Of a stretch of DNA of 9,513 nt, positions 4,965 to 9,513 are shown one piece after another. Origin of the DNA: Rubrobacter sp. Its GTDB lineage: Bacteria > Actinomycetota > Rubrobacteria > Rubrobacterales > Rubrobacteraceae. The notes beneath the pieces were generated by a model, which was not told the origin of the DNA, searched no databases, and saw only the letters and a program-made list of their open reading frames with translations. Numbering within the stretch: the stretch's first letter is position 1; each line of letters opens with the position of its first letter. The position numbers and the translations under genes were made by a program. The DNA is taken from positions 1 to 9,513 of the forward strand of contig JADDPR010000045.1 in the NCBI GenBank assembly GCA_016781775.1, written 5' to 3'.

Positions 4965-6137
4965 TTAGACCCGGAACTCCTTCGGGAAGTTCGTCAGGTT
5001 GCGGGAGCCGTCTTCTGTGACGACGACGAGGTCTTCGATGCGGATGCCGCCCACCCTCGGGTCGTAGAGGCCGGGCTCTATCGTGATGACGTCGCCGGGG
5101 GCGAGGGTCTCGTCGGCGGTCGAGACGCGGGGGGCTTCGTGGATCTCGAGCCCCACCCCGTGGCCGGTGCCGTGGATGAAGCCCTCCTGGAGGGGCTCGC
5201 CAGGCTTCTGATCGTGCTGGAGGGTCTTGTAGCCCTTCTCGTGCAGGATCTCCGAGACCTTGGCGTGGATGTCGCGGCCGTCGACGCCGGGGCCTATCAT
5301 CGCGAGCGCGGCCTGCTGGCTCTCCAGGACGGCGTCGTACATCTTCTGCAGCTCAGCCGACGGCTCGCCCTTGACGAAGGTCCGGGTCATGTCGGCGTAG
5401 TAGCGGGTCTCCTTGCTCGCGGGGAAGATGTCCACGATGATCGACTCGCCCGCCCTCAAGGGGCCGTGCCCCTCGTCGTGCGGGTCGGCGGCCTGGGGGC
5501 CGCCCGCGGTAATAGTGCCGTCGGCGGAGCAGCCGCGCCTCAAGAGCTCGGCGTCGATCTCCGCGCGGAGAAGCTCGCTCGTGAGCGTCTCGCCCCGCCA
5601 CCGGAGGGTGCCGTCGCCGGAGACCTCGGATTCCCTCAGAATCTCCACGGCGTGGGCGCACGCGGCCTCGACGGCCCGTTGCGTCTCCTCGATGTAGGAG
5701 ATCTCCTCCCCCGTCTTGGCGCGGCGGAGGTCCGCGAAGAGCTTCGCCTCGGGCGTTACGGTGAGGCCCCGGGCACGCAGCTCGTCGGCGTAGAGGATGC
5801 CGAGGTCCGGGGGGACGGCGACCGGGGAGTCCTTCGCCCCGACCTCCGAGAGGAGGCCCGCCGCGGCGGCGGCCAGGGCCCGGCCCCCGCTCTTGAGCTC
5901 CTTGGCGAGGTCCACGACGCCGAGCTCGTCGAAGGAGAGAACCTCGTCGGCGCGCGCCTGCTTCTTCGCCCGGCCGTACTCCATCGAGGAGACGCCGAGG
6001 TAGCTCTTGCCCCCGACCTTCAAGCAGATCACGGGGTCGGGCGCCAGGAAACCCGACAGATGGTACGCCGCCGCGTCGTGCTGCGAGGCCCCTATTACGA
6101 GGAGCGTCCTGTCGGAAGAGCCCGCGCCGTTCTCCAT
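4965..6137 (-). CDS. M24 metallopeptidase, Xaa-Pro dipeptidase/aminopeptidase-like
   Basis: A 390-residue two-domain 'pita-bread' peptidase that probably cleaves Xaa-Pro bonds in small peptides in the cytoplasm. Residues 1 to about 140 form the creatinase-like N-terminal domain and about 145-390 the catalytic domain. The five dinuclear metal ligands are all visible: Asp236 (IIVDIFP), Asp249 (ADMTRTF), His326 (GTGHGVGLEIHE), Glu354 (TIEPGLYDP) and Glu368 (GGIRIEDL). His333 is a second active-site histidine. Having VDIFP where classical prolidases have VDxG is seen in an actinobacterial/archaeal subgroup. I chose the ATG at 6137 because GGGAGGA lies six bases upstream; a longer in-frame start at 6236 would run over the promoter region and add non-homologous residues. 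It diverges from the NFU gene and leads the methyltransferase. Exact substrate not predictable. Confidence 0.93.
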   Translation of the reverse strand: MENGAGSSDRTLLVIGASQHDAAAYHLSGFLAPDPVICLKVGGKSYLGVSSMEYGRAKKQARADEVLSFDELGVVDLAKELKSGGRALAAAAAGLLSEVGAKDSPVAVPPDLGILYADELRARGLTVTPEAKLFADLRRAKTGEEISYIEETQRAVEAACAHAVEILRESEVSGDGTLRWRGETLTSELLRAEIDAELLRRGCSADGTITAGGPQAADPHDEGHGPLRAGESIIVDIFPASKETRYYADMTRTFVKGEPSAELQKMYDAVLESQQAALAMIGPGVDGRDIHAKVSEILHEKGYKTLQHDQKPGEPLQEGFIHGTGHGVGLEIHEAPRVSTADETLAPGDVITIEPGLYDPRVGGIRIEDLVVVTEDGSRNLTNFPKEFRV

Positions 6138-6178
6138 GAGAATCCTCCCGAAAATAGAAAACACAGTTCGTGAGACCC

Positions 6179-6184
6179 ATTCTA
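6179..6184 (-). promoter_or_regulatory. Candidate -10 for the peptidase gene
   Basis: On the minus strand this reads TAGAAT, a 5/6 match to TATAAT, giving a 5' leader of roughly 35 bases before the ATG at 6137. No clear -35 was found. Confidence 0.35.
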
Positions 6185-6247
6185 CTACCGCCACCGTGCC
6201 GCCCCGCCGGGGTAGCGCCGAGGGCCGAACCAGCACGGAAGCTTGTA

Positions 6248-6253
6248 TATAAT
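6248..6253 (+). promoter_or_regulatory. Consensus -10 (TATAAT) at the NFU gene
   Basis: A perfect TATAAT lies nine bases before the ATG at 6263, so transcription would begin at or within about three bases of the start codon. No Shine-Dalgarno fits between them. The -35 position (about 6225-6230) is a poor match. Confidence 0.5.
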
Positions 6254-6262
6254 CCTGCCCGG

Positions 6263-6505
6263 ATGGGTGCCCCGGGAGACATGAGAAGCAGGGTCGAGAA
6301 CGCCCTGAACAAGGTACGCCCGGCCCTCAAGGCCGACGGCGGCGACGCCCGCGTGGTCGAGTGCGACGAGGAGAAGGGCAAGGTCAGCATCGAGATGCTC
6401 GGCGCCTGCGGCGGCTGCCCCCTCTCCCAGCTAGACTTCGCCTACGCCATAGAGAGCCTCATCCGCCGCGAAGTCCCCGAAGTCCGCGACATAGTAGCCG
6501 TCTAG
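6263..6505 (+). CDS. NFU-type (NifU C-terminal domain) iron-sulfur scaffold
   Basis: A small protein made of a single NifU C-terminal domain, which holds a [4Fe-4S] cluster between two subunits and passes it to apo-proteins in the cytoplasm. The opening VENALNKVRPALKADGGD (11-28) is the family signature, followed by a beta strand region and the cluster-binding motif GACGGCP (47-53) with Cys49 and Cys52. The length (80 residues) is normal for stand-alone bacterial NFU proteins. I prefer the ATG at 6263 because a perfect TATAAT sits nine bases before it, implying a leaderless message. The ATG at 6281 (74 residues) has GGGAG only two bases away, too close for normal use, but it cannot be excluded. 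No other iron-sulfur assembly genes are adjacent; it stands alone, divergent from the peptidase. Confidence 0.92.
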   Translation: MGAPGDMRSRVENALNKVRPALKADGGDARVVECDEEKGKVSIEMLGACGGCPLSQLDFAYAIESLIRREVPEVRDIVAV

Positions 6506-6549
6506 GAGCCGATCGGCCGGTCGGCACTTCGGCCTGTCTGCAAGCTCCT
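6504..6549 (+). terminator. Inverted repeats after the NFU gene, possible terminator
   Basis: AGGAGC (6504-6509, overlapping the stop) pairs with GCTCCT (6544-6549), enclosing a near-palindrome GCCGATCGG/CCGGTCGGC (6509-6526, one mismatch). There is no T run. This is the only structure near the NFU stop; it is a weak terminator call. Confidence 0.3.
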
Positions 6550-6733
6550 CCGACGGCGCATCTCAGCCCGCTAGAAGCAACATGCCTTCGGAGCAAATGC
6601 TTCAGCATGCGACAAGGAGCGCCTCTACATAGCATCGTTAGGAAGAGTCGAACAGCCGTTGCTTGGCGCAGCGTCGTCGCTCGCTGATACGAACCCGGAC
6701 GGAGGGGCTGTGAAGTGCCGACCGGCTCCTGAG
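6550..6733. other. Non-coding convergent gap
   Basis: Between the NFU gene and the stop of the minus-strand membrane protein I see no credible gene. Composition is less G+C-biased than in the genes. A loose CATGC/GCATG repeat near 6590-6615 is the only structure seen. Confidence 0.4.
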
Positions 6734-7258
6734 CTACTGTTGTTCTTGGCGGGTGGTGCGCAGGGCGTTGGGGGGGAGGGCTTCGCGGGCGGCGCTGAGG
6801 GCGTCGGTGGCGAGGCGTCGGTGACGGCGGAGCTTGAGGCGCCGGATGGGGCCGGCGCTCTTGGATTCCTCGCTTGCGAGGTGGGTCAGCGTGATCATGT
6901 CGTTGACGCACGCCCGGTAGCCGAGGGCGCACATCTCCACCTGCACCTCGGACGGGGAGGAGAGAAGGGACCGGCGGATCTCACCGGCGCGCTCGACGAT
7001 GGCGTGCGAGAGTGCGCCGGTGTCCGCCTCCCGCTCCCCGCGGGCCCGATGCCCGACGATATCCTCCGGCGAGAGCCGCCTCGCGTTGTAGAAGGGGTCC
7101 GCGGCCCTGCGCTGGACCACAAGGTACGCCGCAGCACCCGTCAGGAACGCCGCCGGCGCAAGCAGGAGCGTCCACAGCGCCTCCGACGTGAGGTAGGAGA
7201 CGAGCCCTATCGCCGCAACTTCCACTGCGATAAGGATGCCTACGTAATATTTGACCAT
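6734..7258 (-). CDS. Unidentified two-TM membrane protein with cytoplasmic tail
   Basis: I do not recognise the family. The 174-residue protein has two N-terminal hydrophobic segments (about 4-23 and 27-48), a short turn between them, then a charged region of about 125 residues that by the positive-inside rule should be cytoplasmic. The tail contains DPFYNARRLSPEDIVG (54-69), a helical stretch with conserved-looking QVEMCALGYRACVNDM (106-121) and an Arg-rich segment (139-148). The helical tail with regular hydrophobic spacing might mediate protein contacts; that is inference. The ATG has GGAGG nine bases upstream. Upstream lie a 17-bp-spaced promoter and a tight 6-bp hairpin in the 5' leader. 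It diverges from the Yip1-like gene. Confidence 0.8.
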   Translation of the reverse strand: MVKYYVGILIAVEVAAIGLVSYLTSEALWTLLLAPAAFLTGAAAYLVVQRRAADPFYNARRLSPEDIVGHRARGEREADTGALSHAIVERAGEIRRSLLSSPSEVQVEMCALGYRACVNDMITLTHLASEESKSAGPIRRLKLRRHRRLATDALSAAREALPPNALRTTRQEQQ

Positions 7259-7277
7259 CTCGATACACCTCCGCCAC

Positions 7278-7293
7278 GCCGGTTCGCACCGGC
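7278..7293 (-). promoter_or_regulatory. 5'-leader hairpin with GNRA-type loop
   Basis: On the minus strand GCCGGT-GCGA-ACCGGC forms a perfect 6-bp stem with a GCGA tetraloop, a very stable RNA fold. It lies between the predicted promoter and the GGAGG site of the gene starting at 7258, ending only a few bases before that site. It could stabilise the mRNA or modulate ribosome access. Confidence 0.45.
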
Positions 7294-7305
7294 CTCCTGC
7301 AGGAT

Positions 7306-7334
7306 AGTCTAGTTTTTAGCGCACGGTTCCGCAA
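7306..7334 (-). promoter_or_regulatory. Candidate promoter for the two-TM protein gene
   Basis: On the minus strand TTGCGG (7334-7329) and TAGACT (7311-7306) are separated by exactly 17 bases. Matches are TTG of the -35 and 4/6 of the -10, with an A-rich tract (CTAAAAAC) in the spacer. The leader would be about 40 bases and carries the 7278-7293 hairpin. Confidence 0.45.
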
Positions 7335-7378
7335 GCAGCCCCGCGCCAAAACCTGCCGTTTGTCCCCGCACCGCCCTG

Positions 7379-7384
7379 TATAAT
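7379..7384 (+). promoter_or_regulatory. Consensus -10 (TATAAT) at the Yip1-like gene
   Basis: A perfect TATAAT is followed by only seven bases (TCCCCTC) before the GTG start at 7392, placing the expected transcription start at the start codon itself. There is no Shine-Dalgarno, so the message should be leaderless. Confidence 0.55.
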
Positions 7385-7391
7385 TCCCCTC

Positions 7392-7991
7392 GTGTCCGCT
7401 CCCGCCCCGAAGAACGTCTCCGAGTTCGACCCCGGTCGTCCCGCGAGCAGCCTGTTGGAGGTGCTCAGGGGCCTCTTCTTCGCCCCGAAGCGCTTCTTCG
7501 TGGAGTTCTCGGCCGACGGGCCTTTGCGGGCGCCCATCTTGTTCGTCCTGCTCGTGAGCGCCGTGAGCGCCCTCGTGCGGCTCACGCTCGTCGTGGTCCT
7601 TGGCTCGATCTTCGGGGACCTGGACGCCGGGGATCTCGGGATCAGCGCGGCGCAGGCGCTGCTTTACGTGGCCCTCTCGCCGGTGCTGGTCGGCCTCTTC
7701 GCGGCCGTTTACCTGCTCTCGTTGCGGACCTTCATGGGGACCACGGGGGATTACCGGCAGGTTTATCGGATGCTCGCGTACGCGTACGGGGCCCTGATCC
7801 TGCTGCCCTTCCCCGTAATCAACGCCTTCGCCTTCACTTACGCGATGCTGGTTCTGGTGGCCGTCGGCGTCCGCTTCGTCTACCGCGCCTCGTTTCTTAC
7901 GGCCCTCCTGACGGCCCTCGTCGGCTACGTGCCATCGGCGCTCCTCTTTCTCACCCTGACGGTCTACGTCACCGGCTTCGTCTTCGGCTAG
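7392..7991 (+). CDS. Yip1-domain family integral membrane protein
   Basis: A 199-residue polytopic membrane protein. The N-terminal cytoplasmic part contains LRGLFFAPKRFFVEF (25-39), the 'P..FF' signature that precedes the first membrane helix in bacterial Yip1/YIF1-domain proteins, followed by PLRAPILFVLLVSA. Hydrophobic segments lie at about 46-72, 87-112, 126-141, 143-162 and 168-197, consistent with five helices. A YRQVYRMLAYAYGA segment (121-134) is also typical, a polar-aromatic stretch entering the next helix. In bacteria the family has no settled biochemical role. The GTG start at 7392 is chosen because a TATAAT ends eight bases earlier and no ribosome site is present. Its stop lies 14 bases from the stop of the next, convergent gene. 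Confidence 0.82.
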   Translation: MSAPAPKNVSEFDPGRPASSLLEVLRGLFFAPKRFFVEFSADGPLRAPILFVLLVSAVSALVRLTLVVVLGSIFGDLDAGDLGISAAQALLYVALSPVLVGLFAAVYLLSLRTFMGTTGDYRQVYRMLAYAYGALILLPFPVINAFAFTYAMLVLVAVGVRFVYRASFLTALLTALVGYVPSALLFLTLTVYVTGFVFG

Positions 7992-8008
7992 GCGCGGGGC
8001 GCGCCCTA
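7989..8008. terminator. Hairpin spanning two convergent stop codons
   Basis: TAGG (7989-7992) pairs with CCTA (8005-8008) and CGCG (7993-7996) with CGCG (8000-8003), with a GGG loop and one bulged C. Both TAG stop codons of the convergent genes lie inside the stem. It is short and lacks T runs, so bidirectional termination is only a guess. Confidence 0.3.
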
Positions 8009-8791
8009 CCTTCCGCCGACGGCCCTATATTCCTTGATGTCCCTCTCGGCGCGACGGCGCAGCCCCTCGGGCAGCGAGGACGTTCCCTTCTTTCCGTAAC
8101 GCTCCCTGAGGAGGCCGCAGGAGATCCTCAGGTACGCGGCCCTCATCTCCAGCTCCTCGGGCACGTCCATCTCGCGCGGGAAGATCCGATAGGCCATGTC
8201 CTCCTTGGAACCCACCCTGGGCGGCCCTCCCAACCCCCGGCGCGCCGCGAGCCGCCCCTCCCACCGTTCCCGCAACTCGAGCACGGATTCCGTGTCGGGG
8301 GCGACGTTGAGGGGGCCCGTCTCGAACCGGTCTTCGGGGGTGAAGCCGAAGGTCTCCTCCAGCAGCCGCGCGGAGCGGCGCGCCCGGGGTCCGCGCCGGC
8401 TGTTTAGATACTCGTACTCCGAACGGAGCAGGACAAGCTGGACGTCGTAGTAGGCGCCGAGGCCCCCGAGCGTCGGGCGCCGGGCGTCTAGCCCCTGCGC
8501 CCGGAGCGCCCGTACGAGGGCCGCGCGCCGCCTCCGGAACCCCGCGAGCCGCCAGCCGAAGATGCCGCCTCCCAACACTAGCCCCGCCACGACGGGGACG
8601 GCGGCGGCGTACGGTCCCGCCCAGGAGGTGCCCACGACGGGCGCCGAGAGGAGGACGGAGGCCCCCACGATGCAGGCCGCGGCGAACCCCGCCATCGTCG
8701 CCCCGCGTCCCCGGCCGGCGGCCCCGTCGTAGAGCCGGCCGAGCGCGTACCAGAGCCCGAGGGCGTCGTCCGATGTGGGCGAGGATTGCAC
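8006..8791 (-). CDS. Unidentified two-TM membrane protein, 261 aa
   Basis: I do not recognise the family. The first 30 residues are polar, followed by two hydrophobic helices (about 31-52 and 60-82) and an Arg-rich stop (FRRRRA, 85-90). About 170 residues then form a charged, probably cytoplasmic helical domain, including AYYDVQLVLLRSEYEYLNSRRG (113-134) and, near the end, AAYLRISCGLLRERYGKKG (219-237). Arg/Glu-rich heptad-like spacing suggests helical packing or coiled coil. No enzymatic motif is visible. The GTG start is seven bases after a TAGAAT box on the minus strand with GGAGG too far away (14 bases) to act, so it appears leaderless. Its architecture, two TM plus helical tail, is loosely like that of the 6734-7258 gene, but I see no clear sequence similarity. 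Diverges from the PAP2-like gene. Confidence 0.78.
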   Translation of the reverse strand: MQSSPTSDDALGLWYALGRLYDGAAGRGRGATMAGFAAACIVGASVLLSAPVVGTSWAGPYAAAVPVVAGLVLGGGIFGWRLAGFRRRRAALVRALRAQGLDARRPTLGGLGAYYDVQLVLLRSEYEYLNSRRGPRARRSARLLEETFGFTPEDRFETGPLNVAPDTESVLELRERWEGRLAARRGLGGPPRVGSKEDMAYRIFPREMDVPEELEMRAAYLRISCGLLRERYGKKGTSSLPEGLRRRAERDIKEYRAVGGR

Positions 8792-8792
8792 G

Positions 8793-8801
8793 TGCTAAAT
8801 T
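8793..8801 (+). promoter_or_regulatory. Extended -10 for the PAP2-like gene
   Basis: TGC followed by TAAATT forms an extended -10 that ends nine bases before the GTG at 8811. No ribosome site separates them, pointing to a leaderless message. It overlaps the opposing -10 at 8799-8804. Confidence 0.4.
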
Positions 8802-8804
8802 CTA
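8799..8804 (-). promoter_or_regulatory. -10 box for the 261-aa membrane protein gene
   Basis: On the minus strand this reads TAGAAT (5/6), followed by seven bases (TTAGCAC) and the GTG start at 8791-8789. The spacing equals that of the perfect TATAAT before the Yip1-like gene. Confidence 0.45.
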
Positions 8805-8810
8805 TCCTCC

Positions 8811-9404
8811 GTGGACCCCGCCAACCTCACCACAGGGCCTGCCCATCGCGTGGCGAAGCGCCTCGCGGACGTCCTCAACCCGTTCACCATCTTTACGGTG
8901 CTCTACGCCCTCGTGGCGTTCTCGGAGGCTCCCCCGGGGCCGGCCGTCCTGTACCTCGCCGTCGAGCTTCTTTCGGCGGCCCTCGTCGCCGGGTTCGTTC
9001 TCGTGCTCAGGCGACGGAGGCGGGTCGGGGACTTCTGGATCTCCAGCCGCAGCCAGCGCCTCGTCCCAGCGGTCTTCCTCCTCTCCACCTTCGCGGCGCT
9101 CCTCGGCGCCCTGGCCCTCCTGGATGCGCCCGAGAGGCTATACCTCGTAACCCTCTCGATGGGCCTCGCGAGCGCGGCGGTCGCCGCCGTGACGCTCGTT
9201 TGGAAGGCCAGCGCCCACTCGGCCGTCGCCGGACACGCCGCCGCGGCCGGTCTCTCCGTCCTCGTTCTCCCCCTGGGCGTGGTCTTCCTGCTCGTCGGAC
9301 CGGCCGTACTCTGGGCACGGGTGACGACGGGGGCGCACACGGTCGTGCAGGCCCTCGCGGGGGCGGGGGTGGGGGCGGCGTTCGCACTCGCGTTCCTGGG
9401 TTAA
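8811..9404 (+). CDS. PAP2-superfamily-like integral membrane protein
   Basis: A 197-residue polytopic protein with hydrophobic segments at about 22-38, 43-66, 84-104, 108-131, 143-165 and 180-196. Three spaced elements resemble the PAP2/acid phosphatase active site: a basic stretch GDFWISSRSQRLVP (73-86) in the place of KX6RP; KASAHSAVAGH (132-142), where His142 replaces the His of PSGH; and ARVTTGAHTVVQ (169-180), matching SRX5H with Arg170 and His176. The usual final Asp is Gln180 and the PSG triplet is lost, as in a divergent subgroup annotated only as PAP2-family or prenyl-lipid phosphatase-like. Phosphatase activity on membrane lipid phosphates is therefore plausible but unproven. The GTG start follows an extended -10 at nine bases and has no ribosome site. 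Confidence 0.75.
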   Translation: MDPANLTTGPAHRVAKRLADVLNPFTIFTVLYALVAFSEAPPGPAVLYLAVELLSAALVAGFVLVLRRRRRVGDFWISSRSQRLVPAVFLLSTFAALLGALALLDAPERLYLVTLSMGLASAAVAAVTLVWKASAHSAVAGHAAAAGLSVLVLPLGVVFLLVGPAVLWARVTTGAHTVVQALAGAGVGAAFALAFLG

Positions 9405-9418
9405 GAGACCGCCGAGCC

Positions 9419-9442
9419 GAACGGTGCCGCGACTAACCGTTC
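9419..9442. terminator. 7-bp stem-loop between convergent genes
   Basis: GAACGGT (9419-9425) pairs perfectly with ACCGTTC (9436-9442) around a 10-base loop. It lies 15 bases after the PAP2-like stop and includes the stop codon of the minus gene at 9433. No T run is present. Confidence 0.4.
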
Positions 9443-9513
9443 TCGCGCCGGCGAGCCTTCTCCAGGTACGCCAACGCCTGCTTCCGGCTCTTGAGGTTGT
9501 GGCGGGTCTCGCC
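9433..9513 (-). CDS. 3' end of an unidentified protein (partial)
   Basis: A minus-strand frame enters from the right edge and ends at TAG (9435-9433). The 26 visible residues are basic and helical (GETRHNLKSRKQ, then ALAYLEKARRRENG). That is too little to name a family. G/C-rich third positions and a well-placed convergent hairpin support a real gene end. Confidence 0.55.
   Translation of the reverse strand, partial: GETRHNLKSRKQALAYLEKARRRENG

Noticed and set aside
4803..6173. 456-codon + strand frame
   Set aside because: Antisense shadow of the M24 peptidase, whose five metal ligands are intact.
6202..6212. CCCCGCCGGGG palindrome between peptidase and NFU genes as an operator
   Set aside because: Short and G+C-rich, expected by chance in this composition; not at a clear promoter position.
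1..9513. CRISPR array, transposase, integrase, toxin-antitoxin or defence genes
   Set aside because: No regularly spaced repeats, no paired terminal repeats around a gene and no relevant motifs were found.

Overview
The window looks like an ordinary housekeeping and accessory stretch of a high-G+C actinobacterial-type chromosome. By eye it is about two-thirds G+C, the reading frames favour G/C third positions, TTG and GTG starts are common, and several genes appear to be leaderless. The protein set (MsrA, M24 peptidase, NFU protein, Yip1-like and PAP2-like membrane proteins) would fit a Rubrobacter-like member of the Actinomycetota. That placement is inference from composition and protein style; no marker gene is present to prove it.

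Layout. Positions 1-73 hold the tail of a + gene that converges on, and overlaps the stop of, a small PGPGW-type membrane protein (70-480, -). Next come msrA (626-1096, +), then a two-gene minus operon of an unidentified SseB-like protein (1301-1678) and a cupin (1688-2008). A divergent nucleoside deaminase (2142-2729, +) is preceded by a 9-codon leader ORF coupled to it by an ATGA overlap. A 336-bp non-coding stretch rich in inverted repeats (2730-3065) precedes an aldo/keto reductase (3066-3914, +). Two strong hairpins follow. Then come a frameshifted class I methyltransferase (4126-4928, -) and an M24 Xaa-Pro-type peptidase (4965-6137, -). Diverging from the peptidase is an NFU-type iron-sulfur scaffold (6263-6505, +). 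The right third is mostly membrane proteins: a two-TM protein (6734-7258, -), a Yip1-domain protein (7392-7991, +), a two-TM protein (8006-8791, -) and a PAP2-like protein (8811-9404, +). A partial minus gene ends the window.

Themes. Three of the genes handle oxidative or carbonyl damage or metal chemistry (MsrA, aldo/keto reductase, NFU), but they do not form one operon and I see no pathway linking them. Promoter layout is the most distinctive feature. Several genes have a -10 box only 7-9 nt before the start codon and no Shine-Dalgarno, which suggests leaderless mRNAs; one divergent pair has its two GTG starts separated by only 19 bp with overlapping -10 boxes. I found no CRISPR array, tRNA, rRNA, intact mobile element or defence system. 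I do not see a convincing new multi-gene system; the best leads are the structured region before the aldo/keto reductase, the leader ORF, the compact leaderless promoters and the frameshift.
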